A stretch of 64,000 nt of DNA. Source: Euonymus europaeus (Eukaryota > Streptophyta > Magnoliopsida > Celastrales > Celastraceae). A model generated the notes under the pieces. It saw only the letters and a program-made list of their open reading frames with translations. It made no database searches and was not told the DNA's origin. Every line of letters starts with the position of its first letter. The stretch's first letter is position 1. The stretch lies in contig OY756957.1 in the NCBI GenBank assembly GCA_963580455.1, positions 7,383,001 through 7,447,000 of the forward strand, read 5' to 3'. The translations under genes and the position numbers were made by a program. This document shows, in pieces, positions 44,829-56,455 of this stretch.

Positions 44829-44829
44829 G
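44794..44829. repeat. CT microsatellite
   Basis: Almost pure (CT)n over about 36 bases, upstream of the ABHD17-like gene. Confidence 0.95.
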
Positions 44830-45141
44830 CCTGATTTCTTTCTCTCCTTTTTTTGTTTTCTTTATGAAGGTGTAATCAATTCCGTTTCTTTTAATCATTA
44901 GTATTTGGCATTTGATTGGGTTAGACATAATCATGCTGCAAGCCGACTCCAGTAAACTTCAAAGAAATCAAAGGAAATGACTGAAATGCCTTGAATAATG
45001 CCAAATGTAGCATGACCATCACATTTCACACATTCTGGACTCCCAGCCCCCAGACCCTTCGGTTTAGGCCAAGTTGCTTCTGAGTTTTTCTTACCCTTTT
45101 GGAATACCTGTTACAAAGTTCAAACCTAGGACGTTCAATAG
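44830..45141. other. Intergenic, nothing recognised
   Basis: No gene or repeat boundary supported. Confidence 0.35.
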
Positions 45142-45520
45142 GTTAACCTCGCATAATAATAAACAACATTTTGTAACTCCTGTTATGTTCTCTTACATTT
45201 CCAAAAAATTTACAAAATTTACAATTGGGCCTTGAGGGCCGCCGTCAACCCAGTCTGTTAATTGATATTGGGTCGGGTCATTTATTAGGACTTCAGGGTA
45301 GACGCCCCCTGCCCGTTTGTCGCCTCTACTCTTTCATGCCTCAATGGGTATTGGGTATCAAATCAACAGGTTTATTTAATTAAGGATTTAATTTGTTGTG
45401 CTTTAAGGGTCCATGTAGTTTATTAACCCTAACTTTAAGTCTTTAACCTTATCTCTACAAGTAAAAACGTAGGACCCATTAAATAACATGTTTGGTACGT
45501 GGGCCTCACTTTCCCATTTG
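45142..45520. repeat. Intergenic duplicated block, copy 1
   Basis: Matches 46354-46675 and then, across the gypsy insertion, 52059-52170. Shared landmarks are GGTTAACCT.(G/A)CATAATAA, GACTTCAGGGTAGAC, CCCCTGCCCGTTTG, CTCTTTCATGCCTCAATGG, GTCCATGTAGT, CTCTACAAGTAAAAA.GTAGGA and GTGGGCCTCACTTTC. The function is unknown. Confidence 0.75.
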
Positions 45521-46353
45521 TCACGTAACATAACGTTTGATTTCATCAGTCTTGATTTCTTCTTTGACTTATCCTCGGGACCCACCATTGGATCCGATGG
45601 TGTTGCGTGGGTCACCAACTTCTCATATTTTGGACATCCTCATGTGTCTCCCTATTGCCATATGCCATGTGTTTTTTTAGGGGTACTTAGGATAATTCTC
45701 AATCAAAATTATGATTTTTACTATAAATAAATCATGCCATCTAGAGAGGATGGCACTCTTGGTGTTTCAGTATAGTCCAAGTTTACATGACATACCATGT
45801 AAGCTTGCTTAGTTGTACTTTGATCAATTTTGAAAATAAAAATCTAATCTCGCTTCAATCTATCTTACCATTTATGGTGGGGAGACAATTTGGAGTGTAT
45901 CAGAGACTTACAGTCAGTCTCAAAGTGTTATCAATAAGATGAAATGTGATTGCTAAAACTTCTAAATCAAACAATTGTACAAAGAAAGGGGTAAATTATA
46001 ATACCATTATGAAATTTCAAGAAACTCTAGATCCATTATAGAGCTTCACTAGAAAATCACATTGAAAGAAAATGTCAGAATGTACGGACTTCATTGATGA
46101 AAGAAATGAATATAAAAGGGTTTGAATATGAGAATGGAACCAAATATAAACAAACAGTAGTTAAAATGTTAGAAAGCTTGAAAAATCGAAGATTTAAGTC
46201 GTTTTGGCTGAATTTGTGTAATTTGTTGTTGTCATTTTTCTCTTTTTTTGTGCACTTATAAACCTTTGAGAATTTTTAAATATACCGCCCTTAATGTCAT
46301 GACTGTAATCACCAAAAATCTCTCCAAAATGTCTCATCTTCTCCAACTGCTAA
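45521..46353. other. Intergenic, nothing recognised
   Basis: A reading frame at 45488-45730 is short and motif-free. No gene is supported. Confidence 0.4.
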
Positions 46354-46675
46354 AATAACGGTTAACCTTACATAATAACAAACGACATTTCGTAACTTTT
46401 GTTATGTTCTCTAACATTTCAAAAAAAAAATTACAATTGGGCATTATGGGCTAGCTCACTCGTGAAGACCCGTCATCTGTCGCGGCCGATCAATGTGGGC
46501 TGAGAATCCCAACCTAACCAGTTAACTGAGATTGGGCTAGGTCATTCAGGACTTCAGGGTAGACTGCCCCCTGCCCGTTTGAAGCCTTACTCTTTCATGC
46601 CTCAATGGATATCAAATCAACAAGATTTATTTAATTAAATATTGAATTTTTTATTCTATAAGAGTCCATGTAGTC
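46354..46675. repeat. Intergenic duplicated block, copy 2, left part
   Basis: Direct copy of 45142-45420, interrupted at 46675 by the gypsy element. The right part is 52059-52170. Confidence 0.75.
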
Positions 46676-47081
46676 TGATGCGAATTCTGGTAGGAAGCTC
46701 AAAAATGCATATAATCGCGCAAGGAGGTTAAAGATGAGGGAAGAGAAGAGGCTCAAGGCCACGGTGGCAGAAGCAGAAAAGGATGGCTGATTGAAGTTGT
46801 CTCCTGGAGTTGTTTTCTATTAATTAGTTGTTGACTATTATTGATATAATTAGCCGTTTGTTTAAGAAGTAATTTAATAGTTTCTTTAGTTGGTGGGATG
46901 TCATGTCAAGCGTAATTTTAGGAAAAGTATTGTTCCAATAGCTGGCCTTTGCTATTTTAGTGTCTGTGTACGTGAGTTGAGGGGTATGAAATAATAACAT
47001 TAGCTTTCATTCAACGAATTACTTGATCTTTACTTGTGTTAAAGTTGAGGAATTCACCTCGAAGAATCACGATTTCCATCA
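46676..47081 (+). repeat. 5' LTR of the gypsy element
   Basis: Begins TGATGCGAATTCTGG and ends GATTTCCATCA, 406 bp. Confidence 0.93.
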
Positions 47082-47100
47082 TTGGTGCTTTCATTGAGAG
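47082..47100 (+). other. Primer binding site of the gypsy element
   Basis: TTGGTGCTTTCATTGAGAG abuts the LTR end, the position where gypsy elements bind their tRNA primer. I do not assign the tRNA. Confidence 0.7.
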
Positions 47101-47153
47101 AGGCCCCTCATTCTCTTTTGGGAAGCCGTGATTTGAATCTTGATATTGGAGTT

Positions 47154-50100
47154 ATGGCAGAAAAACCAGCAACACACAAGGAACGCATTGAGAACCTGGA
47201 AGTAGGCATGCAAGCAATTTCAATGGAGATTCAAACCAGAAATCAAGAAACTCTACAACGAATTGCACGATTGGAGCAAACTATCGTTCGAAGTCTAAGC
47301 AACCAAGGGATGAAAGGATCTCGTAAAGGGAGGGAGGATAAGCAATCTTCAACGGACTCAAAGAAAGATGAAATGGATAGTGCTGGGAACTCAGATAGTG
47401 ACTCTTCATCAGATGAGGAAAGGAGTACTCAGCGAAGTGGTCCCAGAAAGGATAACCGCATACATAAGATGGTATTTCCAACTTTCAAGGGAGAAGATCC
47501 GATCTCATGGTTGAGTCGAGCCAACCAATATTTTGATTTTCAGGAGATCGAGCGAACTGATAGGGTTCGGTATGCTGCTTTTTACTTGGAAGGAGAAGCC
47601 AATGTGTGGTGGCAATGGATTACTCGTATTTATCTGAAGAAAAAGAAGCCTATTCGATGGAAGGATTTTGAAAAGGAGATTTTGATTCGTTTTAGGCCCA
47701 CTGATTATCAAAATTATGTTAAGGCTTTATCACATGTGAGGCAGGTTGGTAACTTGCGTGAATACCACAAAGAATTTGAGAAGTTAGCCACGCATGTACA
47801 TGGATGGCCGAAGAATGCTCTTATAGAGGCCTATGTCGGGGGGCTTAAATCGGATTTGGCGAAAGCAGTAAAGGTGGTGAAACCGAAGACTATCTGACAA
47901 GCCATGGACGCGGCACGAATGGAAGATGATCACTTAGCGGATGGACAAAGGAATTGGAGGAGTGATATTGGGAAACCACCAGTGACCACGGGGACAAGTA
48001 CCAAGTCAGACCACAATAACATAGTTGCATCCAAGCCATTACCAGCAGGTGTTAAAAAACTCTCCTGGGATGAAATGCAAAAGAAAATGGAGAAAGGCCT
48101 TTGTTTCAATTGCAATGAAAAATTTGTTCTTGGCCACCGTTGTAAAGTCTCACAAGTCTTTCTAATTGAACCCGTGGATGGGGAGAATGAGAAGGAAAAA
48201 ACTTCCAATGGCTTGAAGGAGGCGGTATGTGAGAATGAGTCAACGCAGGAACGTGGAGTAGAGATATCGGTCCATGCCCTTGTAGAGGTAAAAGGACTAC
48301 GGACAATGAGAGTTTGTGCTTGGATTCATAATCGACCTATTATAATATTAGTCGATAATGGATCAACACATAATTTTATCAATTTCGGAGTGGTTGAGAA
48401 GCTTAATCTTCCTGTCGATACGGTGGAAGCTTTTGATGTTAGGGTGGCTAGTGGGGAGAAATTGACTTGTGAAGAATTGTATAAAAATGTGCCTATAAAA
48501 ATACAAGGAATTAAAGTGAATACTGATTTGTTTGCACTACCATTAGTAGGCCTAGATGTGGTACTTGGGGTACAATGGTTGGAAGGACTGGGTAAGGTGG
48601 TATCTGATTATGCCAAGAGGACAATGGAGTTTGTGTGAGGAGATGGTTGGGTCACACTCTCAATGCAGAAGGATTCCAAAAATGAAGCTGACCAGGTGGA
48701 AGTAGAATGCGTAGAGCGGTTATGGAAAGAAGGAGCCCAATGCTATGCAATTTGTCTAGACAATATGGAGAATAATCACATGGGTAAAACTCAACGAGTG
48801 GCTGCCGAAATACAAGAAATGTTTGAAGAATTTTCAACAATTCTTGCAGCGCCGAACGAGCTACCTCCCAAGCGGCCTTTTGATCATTCCATTCCATTAC
48901 ATCAAGAGAGTCAACCTGTTAATGTTGATCCGTATAGGTATGCATTTTTTCAGAAGTCAGATATTGAAAAACAAGTCAACGAAATGCTGGAGAGTGGATT
49001 GATTCGACCGAGCAGTAGTCTTTTCTCTTCACCGGTCCTGTTGGTAAAGAAGAAGGATGGGACTTGGCGTTTCTGTACTGACTATAGGGCTTTAAATCGA
49101 GCTACTATTAAAGATTGTTTTCCAATTCCGACAGTAGATGACATGATTGATGAGCTTGGAGGTGCTAAATTTTTCTCAAAATTGGATTTACGTGCGGGTT
49201 ATCATCAAATCCGCGTTAGGGATGAGGATATCCACAAGACGACCTTTCGCACACATAATGGACACTATGAATATCTTGTGATGTTGTTTGGCCTGTGTAA
49301 CGCACCATCAACATTCCAATATGCCATGAACACAATTTTTAAGGAATATCTACGAAGGTATGTGCTTGTTTTCTTTGACGATATTCTTGTTTACTCACTG
49401 GATTGGCAGGAACATTTACAACACCTTCGCACTGTTTTTGAAATCTTGGTGCGGCATAAATTTTACGTGAAGCCATCTAAATGTGTTTTTGGGCAAACCC
49501 AAGTGGAGTATTTGGGGCATTTCATTTCACAACATGGTGTTAGTGTCGATAACCGAAAGATAGGAGCCATGAAGTCTTGGCCCCAGCCAAAAAACATTAC
49601 TGCTTTACGAGGCTTTCTAGGCCTCACCGGTTATTATCGTAAGTTTGTGGAAGGTTATGGGGTCATTGCAAAACCACTTACTGATATGTTGCGACGAGAC
49701 GAGTTCAATTGGACTGAAGAAAGTATTATTGCATTTGAAAAGCTTAAGGAGGCTGTTGCGCGAACCACAGTTCTTGCGATGCCCAACTTTACTGTTGAAT
49801 TTGAGATTCACACGGATGCCAATGATTTTGGCATTGGAGTGGTACTAGTCCAGCAGGGAAGGCCATTGGCATATTTGACTAAGGCGCTAGGACCTGCTAG
49901 GCGGGGATTGTCCGTTTATGCGAAGGAGATGTTTGCTGTGGTAGAAGCTGTTCGTTTATGGCGGCCGTATTTATTGGGGAGAAGGTTTACTATAGTGACC
50001 GATCAACAACCTCTCAAGCACCTTTTGGAGCAGCGAATTACTACGCCGGAACAACAAAAATTCGTAGCCAAGTTAATGGGCTTCGATTTTACTATTTTAT

Positions 50101-51682
50101 ATCGGCCCGGAAGAGAAAATTTGGTTGTAAATGCGTTATCAAGAAGGGAGGATTCAGCTGAATTACAGGTCTTATCCAGACCTGTGTTTGAGGTATGGGA
50201 TCAAATTCGTACTTTGCTAACCTCTTATGCCTATTGTCAGGAGGTGTTGGCGAAATTAATTGCTGATCCAGAAGTAATGAAAGACTTTACATTTAGAGAT
50301 GGATTGTTGTACTCTAAAGGCCGAGTATTGGTGCCCAAAGATGATAAGCTACGGCAAGATATTTTGCAGCACTTCCATGACTCAATTATAGGGGGTCATT
50401 CTGGTATACACCGCACCACCGTGCGGATTGCAAATGTTTTTTTTTTGCCAGGGCCTCCGTCGTGATGTTCAACAACATGTGGCCTCTTGTGATGTATGCC
50501 AGCGTGTAAAGTCCGAGTCAAGGAAGCCTTCTGGGCTCTTACAACCGCTGCCTGTACCGGAACAAAGTTGGGATGATATTACGTTGGACTTCATTGAAGG
50601 CCTTCCACTTTCCAATGGCTTTAATGGAGTTCTGGTTGTTGTGGATCGCTTGCAAAATATGGACATTTTATTGCAATAGTTCATCCGTCTACCGCTAAAT
50701 CGGTAGCTCACTTGTTCGTGGATCATATAATCAAGCTGCATGGGATTCCGAAGTCAATGGTCACGGATAGGGACCCGATTTTTCTCAGCAACTTTTGGGG
50801 TGAAATCCATAGGTTGCCAGAAACTCAACTATCGATGAGCTCGGCCTATCATCCCCAAACAGACGGCCAGACTGAAGTGACTAACAGATCTCTTGAACAG
50901 TACTTGCGGTGTTTCGTCTATCAAAATCTGAAGAAATGGCACGATTTTTTGTCCTGGGTAGAGTTCTGATATAATACTACATTCCATGCCTCCACTAAGA
51001 GATCTCCTTTTGAATATTTGTATGGTCGAAAACCTCCTATTTTGGTTAGTTATCAGTTGGGTTCATCGGTGAATGATGAGGTTGATCGTGAGCTTCATAC
51101 TCGTGATGAGTTGCTTCGGGAGCTCAAGGAGAATTTGGCACGAGCGAACAATGGAATGAAAATTTATTATGATCAGGGGCGTAGAGAAGAGGTGTTTGAA
51201 GTAGGAGAATGGGTCTATTTGAAGATACGACCCTACCGCCAAACGTCTGTCACTCAGCGTGCATTGTATAAGCTGGGTACCCGATTTTATGGTCCCTATC
51301 AAGTGGTTAAAAAGTTGGGGCAGTGGCGTACAAATTGGATTTGCCATCATTTGCTCACATTCATCACGTCGTGGATGTTTCGCAGCTTAAGCGTCGTGTC
51401 GGGGATCCCAATAAAGTTACGCTTCAACCTCCCATTATTGATGATAATGGTAACATTGTGGTTCGGCCCCAACAAGCTCATGAGTACCGTCGAATAAAAA
51501 GAGGAAATCAATTTCGTTGGGAGGTGTTAATTCAGTGGGAATCCCTACCAGCGGAGGAAGCTACCTGGGAAGATCTGAGTATGATACAAAAGCAATTTCC
51601 TGATTTTATCCTTCAGGACATGGATCATCTTCAAGGGGATGGGAATGATGCGAATTCTGGTAGAAAGCTCAAAAATGCATAA
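47154..51682 (+). pseudogene. Gypsy gag-pol polyprotein with chromodomain, mildly broken
   Basis: The likely start is ATG 47154 (MAEKPATHKERIENLEV), followed by a coiled-coil gag N-terminus. Retrotransposon gag is at about 47460-47870. The knuckle CFNCNEKFVLGHRC is near 48102-48143, and the protease site LVDNGSTHNFI near 48350-48380 (Asn in place of the usual Ser/Thr). RT runs 48940-49560 with FFDDILVYS near 49372. RNase H follows at 49790-50140 (EIHTDANDFGIGVVLVQQG). The zinc-binding HHCC region is at 50390-50510, and the integrase core at 50560-51000 with VTDRDPIF and YHPQTDGQTE. The chromodomain is at 51480-51640 (EVLIQWESLPAEEATWED). Breaks: TGA at 47895, TGA at 48636, frame change in a T-run near 50440, another near 50650, TGA at 50967, and another frame change near 51312. 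Confidence 0.92.
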
Positions 51683-52053
51683 AATCGCATAGAGAGGAGG
51701 TTGAAGATGAGGGAAGAGAAGAGGCTCAAGGCCACGGTGGCAGAAGCAGAAAAGGATGTTGATTGAAGTTGTCTCCTAAAGTTGTTTTCTATTAATTAGT
51801 TGTTGACTATTATTGATATAATTAGCCATTTATTTAAGAAGTAATTTAATAGTTTCTTTAGTTGGTGGGATGTCATGTCAAGCGTAATTTTAGGAAAAGT
51901 ATTGTTCCAATAGCTGGCCTTTGCTATTTTAGTGTCTGTGTACGTGAGTTGAGGGGTATGAAATAATAACATTAGCTTTCATTCAATGAATTACTTGATC
52001 TTTACCTGTGTTAAGGTTGAGGAATTCACCTCGAAGAATCACGATTTCCATCA
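51646..52053 (+). repeat. 3' LTR of the gypsy element
   Basis: 408 bp, colinear with the 5' LTR. The polyprotein frame runs 37 bases into it. Confidence 0.93.
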
Positions 52054-52058
52054 TAGTC

Positions 52059-52170
52059 TATTAGCTCTACAAGTAAAAAAGTAGGACCATTATCAACCTG
52101 AGAGAAACACTTATTAGGTTTACCTTATGGAGCAGAAAAGGTGGCCGCGTGGGCCTCACTTTCTTAGGTG
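52059..52170. repeat. Intergenic duplicated block, copy 2, right part
   Basis: Continues the match to 45410-45520 right after the gypsy target duplication (CTCTACAAGTAAAAAAGTAGGA, GTGGGCCTCACTTTC). Confidence 0.7.
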
Positions 52171-53639
52171 AGTTTTTATTAACACTTCATTTTCTTTCAA
52201 AAAAAGAAAGGATTTGTGAATTTTTTTATTTTAGAGTTTGTAGGTTAAGATGTTGATTTTAATGAGTATTTGCTTGCTTAGTAATTTAAATTAGGCTTCG
52301 ATTGTTATGCATTATTAAATTTATGGGTGGCTTTTGAACCCAATCAAGTGGAGAGTGAACCTTTTGGTTGATTTGCAATTTCAAGTTGAAGGTTAGATTT
52401 TTTTGGCAAATAATTGTTCAAATTATATGTGTGTACATAGAAACTAAATGAAATTTATTTGATTAAATATGTCAGTAAATTCCCGCGAGGTGTACGTTGC
52501 ATATGTCATATGTGTTAATCATTGTGACACCGCTTCAAAGTATGAATTTTCCTCCTCCTTTTGCAAACTCTCAATTTTTCATAAATGCGTTGATTGTTAT
52601 AAACCTTGAAACTTTCACTTGTTATTCAATTTATTAAGTTTTTTGGATATTCTTTGATTGTTCCCAAAGCGGCCCGAAATCCTAATGATTATTCTTTTAT
52701 GGCCATTCTTTCAATTATGTTGTGGGTAATATATATGTATATGTATATATGCATTGATCCTCGAATGTGTCAAGCTCAATTGTCATGTAAACAATCTTCA
52801 CGACATGGTTGAGTAATATATGTTTTATATAAATATGCATTGTTAGTGACATAGTAGATCACTGAGTATGGACTCGTGGATTTCACCCTAGGAGTTGGTG
52901 GATGGGTGATTGTTATGGTTTTGGATGTACGGAGGGTCGCTAGTGGTTTCGGTTATTGGCTCTGGCAATATTAGAGAATGGTTTACAGGCATGACTCATT
53001 GTTTGTTCACTGCATAATGAGTTCTAGGCCCGACGGCTGATCATTAGAGGTGAGTTTGAAGGTTTGGTTGTGTGGACCGGGTGCATGTTCATGTTGTTGC
53101 ATTTGCTTTCTTTGAACTTTCGTTATTGTTATTATCATACTTCCTATATCATTATTTATCTCTACTAGGCATTCAACTCATTTTCTATTTTCTATTCTTT
53201 CAAATGAGTCAACTACTGATGTGGGTTCTATATATTAGCAAAAAAGGTGTACCTGGAGTGGCCTGACTTGGGGGATATTGCATTTGGAATTTGTTATTGT
53301 TTTTCTTTTACTTCCTACTATTTTATTTCTAGTGTGCTATTTGACTTGTATGTGTTGTTGGGAATTTATGATGGTTATGGGTCATGAGAGTGCTTCATGT
53401 GATCGGAACTTTTGTGATGGATTATTTTTGTGTATGATGCATGTGTTGTGAGATCCTGATGGTCATTATTTTTATGTGTGTATATATGTATATATATATG
53501 AAAAAAAAATATGTAGCTCATATTTTGGGAATTTATGGTAGCTGATATTTAGTTATTCTATTAGTTTTTCTATTGTCTTAATCAATATGTTGAACATTTA
53601 TTCGATTTATGTTTTATTCTAATTAATTATTAGCTCGTT
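52171..53639. other. Intergenic, nothing recognised
   Basis: AT-rich, with TA microsatellites near 52727-52750 and 53478-53500. No reading frame with a family motif. Part of it (52850-53280) is less AT-rich and could be retroelement non-coding DNA; this is not supported further. Confidence 0.35.
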
Positions 53640-53785
53640 AGGGTTTAACTGATATGTTCTCCTTAGTGTTTAACATCTATTGTTTAAGTTATAGCAGGAA
53701 AATCCAATGTACAAGCCCGTTGGGGTTTAGTAAATCTGTTCCCCTTATGGTTTAACACTTATTGTTTAGATTACAGTATGGAAAT
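53640..53785. repeat. About 85-bp repeat, related to 28150-28345
   Basis: Two to three degenerate units with TTTAACACTTATTGTTTA, GAAAATCCAAT..ACAAGCCCGTT and TGTTCCCCTT. They match the repeat inside the block B insertion upstream of the third MADS gene. Confidence 0.65.
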
Positions 53786-54202
53786 TCAATATTCTCTGCA
53801 ACTTCTTTTCTGATCTTCTTCTTGTCTTTTAATATGCAAACAAGAAACAAAACTAAGAATTATATCATGGTATCGGAGGGGCAACATCCTCAGGGTATTT
53901 TTCCACCCGTCACATCCACAGTTGGTGTTCTTCCACCACTCAGCACCCCCATAGGTGTTCTTCCACCTACCACAACTGTATTAAATGGCGTTTCTCCACC
54001 ACATACTACTGATATTTCTACCATTTTGCAAGAAGCAACTAATTTCATGAGGAATCTTCCATATACCTATACTCCTCTAACCACCACCACCACCACTCCT
54101 TCCACTACCGCACCACCCATTTTACCAACACCAATTTTTTCTACCTTTCCTACTGCCCAACCTTTCTCTTATCAAACTCAACCCTACTACCCACCCAAAT
54201 AA
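53762..54202 (+). CDS. Pro/Thr-rich hypothetical reading frame
   Basis: The longest frame is 146 codons, but a likelier start is the internal Met near 53868 (MVSEGQHPQGIFPPVT). The product is rich in Pro and Thr with a repeated GVLPP motif (VGVLPPLSTP, IGVLPPTTTV) and ends SYQTQPYYPPK. I recognise no domain. A sequence TGGTATCGGAGGG at 53868-53880 resembles a copia primer binding site and overlaps the likely start, and the repeats before it could be an LTR. So this may be the relic of a retroelement gag with a variable Pro-rich start. It could equally be a chance low-complexity frame. Confidence 0.25.
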   Translation: MFRLQYGNSIFSATSFLIFFLSFNMQTRNKTKNYIMVSEGQHPQGIFPPVTSTVGVLPPLSTPIGVLPPTTTVLNGVSPPHTTDISTILQEATNFMRNLPYTYTPLTTTTTTPSTTAPPILPTPIFSTFPTAQPFSYQTQPYYPPK

Positions 54203-55145
54203 TCAGAGGTTTGACTGATTAAAACTCATCCAAACCTTACCCCAATCAATTTATATGTTGTTTCCCCAAAATACAAATCACTCGTTGTTTTCTCCCTCTA
54301 ACCAGTATAACAAATAGTCACACATCATAGAGTAAAACTTTTTTGGTGATGAAGAAAAAGATTATTTAGAGAACATAACGACAAAGGCGATGGAAGTTCA
54401 GTACTTTGATTTGGCGATGAAAAGAAGACCAAAAGAAGAATATCTAACGATTTGGGGGAGTTTGCTGAGCTTCATCGATTTGATAAAGCTAGATGTATGG
54501 AAGAAGATAAAGATGATTTTTAATGAGTCATGTTTGAATTAATAATGTGACTTTTTTTTCTAAAACTTTGAATTCAATGAATATGTCATGCTGTTATTCC
54601 ATTTGCCACATATGTAAATTCTAACGTTCACTCATTGGAACATAAAAGTCGAATATGAATGGGTAACTTTTTGAAACATTAAGGGCAACAAAGACAATTT
54701 TTCAATTTCAGAGACATACAAGAAAATCTTGTAACTTTAATAACATAAACTATGGTTTTAGCTGTAAGAGAAAATTTGAAAAATAAAGTCCACCTTATTA
54801 GTACCAGATGCTTCGTAGGCAAGAGGAATCATGTCAACTATGTGCGATCTTGCCAATTATCATATAGCCGATCTATCTTAGTTCTACTTGAAGCGGAGGC
54901 ACTACCTTTTGCCCTTACTTTTGAATTGCATCCATTTCAAATGGAAATTAGGGACAAGCTCTTAATAAAAGAACGATAAGATTCAAAATTAAATAAGTAA
55001 ATAGTTAGAGACACAATCAGCTCTTTCTTGACTACATGGAATAATGATTTACAAAAATAAATTGTTAAATGATTATTTGCCCTACGACATCATAAAATTT
55101 GTACCACTAAATCAAATTATGTTACCAAAGTGAGGAAATTGAGCA
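54203..55145. other. Intergenic, nothing recognised
   Basis: A short reading frame at 54752-54979 has no motif. No other structure seen. Confidence 0.35.
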
Positions 55146-56455
55146 TCAACTTTCTTTGTTTTTTTTTCAAACTCTAGCACTAGACTACGTTGATGTTCAA
55201 CGAAAGAAAGAGGTATGACTCAAGTTAGGGATGAAAACGGGGTGGATCAAGCAAGGATCAGGGGTGCACTAGTATCACCCCAAACATTAAATCCAATGTC
55301 CTCATATGCCTTGCCCTGCCTTGACCTGTAGAGCAGATTTTCCTGATCCGCTACCGCCTTGATCTGCCTCACACCAATCCGCGGGGCCCTGACATGATAA
55401 CCTTTTGGCCTAATTGGTTTCCATATTATCCTAGCCTTTCATAATATTATTGACATAACCATAACTTAAGAAATTCACTAAAGTTTAATTGTATATCCTA
55501 ACCCTAAAGTCAAAACTCAAACCCTAAACTATAGTCCATAAATCATAAACTAAGAGAATCACAACCCTAAACCCTTTAAATCTTTAATAAATAATAACAT
55601 ATTAAGTCTTCAAATCAAAACATGCAACATAAATTCATAAAGTACAAACATCTCATGATTAATAACATCTTAAATTCTTAACTTCTTAAGCCTTCAAAAC
55701 AATAAATTCAATATAAAGTATAAACATCTTACATCTCATGAGTCATTGGTCATAAACTTATGATATTAAAACAAATATTGACTACATAAGTAAAATATAT
55801 GTATAAATATCTTACATCCCCTAATATACATATATATAAATATCAATATATGTATTAATTTGTATACATACGGATCGGGGCAAAGCAAAGATCCATCATC
55901 GCCCCAATCCGTGATCGGGTCACAAAACTTTGATTTGTGTCTACCCCATTACTCATTCAGATAGGATAATATCTACGCAAATTGGGTCGGGTGGGTCGGG
56001 CACAAATTGCAATCCCTAACTCCAGTGAACCATTTCAGGCAAATGAGTCGGTTGGGATAAATTTGACACCTAAAGTGATTGATCGAGGAGGACGGTTGAC
56101 TGAACTAGGCACGATAGGGGTCCTAAAAGCAAAAGTGACCGACAATACATGAACTCAGGTTAAAAATACATCGAGTCATGAAGAACCTCGTCGTTAGCTC
56201 CTATCTCACCAGTTCCTACTATAATTTCTTGAGCATTCCTTAAGGATTCCCCTCAAGGAATCATCTCATGTTTCTTCCTTTGCAAAACATCAAAGTACAA
56301 CCAAAAAGTCACTTTTTTACTACTAACCCGACCACTTCCTATGTCGACAAAATCAAACTAATTTTGCACATCATCAAATAATAAGATATTAATGACTGAA
56401 TGACTTGAATCAGTGGCAGAAACTTACAAGGGGAAAGGAGGGCCACACCGAAATT
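55146..56455. repeat. Tandem array unit 1 (contains a hAT insertion)
   Basis: Begins with CAACTTTCTTTG and CAAACTCTAGCACTAGACTA, followed by AGAGGTATGACTCAAGT. After the 793-bp insertion it resumes GAACCATTTCAGGCAAATGA, then GATAAATTTGACACCTAAAG. It lacks the segment around GGCTCGAGCCATTGA that units 2 and 3 carry. Confidence 0.8.
55226..56018. mobile_element. Non-autonomous hAT-like element
   Basis: The ends are inverted: TAGGGATGAAAACGGGG at the left and, read from the right, TAGGGATTGCAATTTGTGCC. The flanks ACTCAAGT (55218-55225) and ACTCCAGT (56019-56026) are an 8-bp duplication with one change. The empty site ACTCAAGTGATCC is preserved in the neighbouring tandem unit near 56577. G/C-rich ends (GGATCGGGGC, GGGTCGGGTGGGTCGG) enclose an AT-rich centre. 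No transposase. Confidence 0.85.

Larger units (their letters stand above)
46676..52053 (+). mobile_element. Complete Ty3/gypsy chromovirus-type retrotransposon
   Basis: LTRs are 46676-47081 and 51646-52053. The 5-mer TAGTC flanks both ends (46671-46675 and 52054-52058). A primer binding site starts directly after the 5' LTR (TTGGTGCTTTCATTGAGAG). Domains in order are gag, CCHC, protease, RT, RNase H, integrase and a C-terminal chromodomain, which places it among plant chromoviruses (Tekay/Reina side, not resolved further). The LTRs differ at about fifteen sites with small indels over about 407 bp, so it is one of the younger insertions here. Three stops and three frame changes disable it. 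Confidence 0.95.

Noticed and set aside
44794..44829. CT tract as a functional GAGA-type promoter element
   Set aside because: It is a simple microsatellite. A regulatory role cannot be supported from sequence alone.
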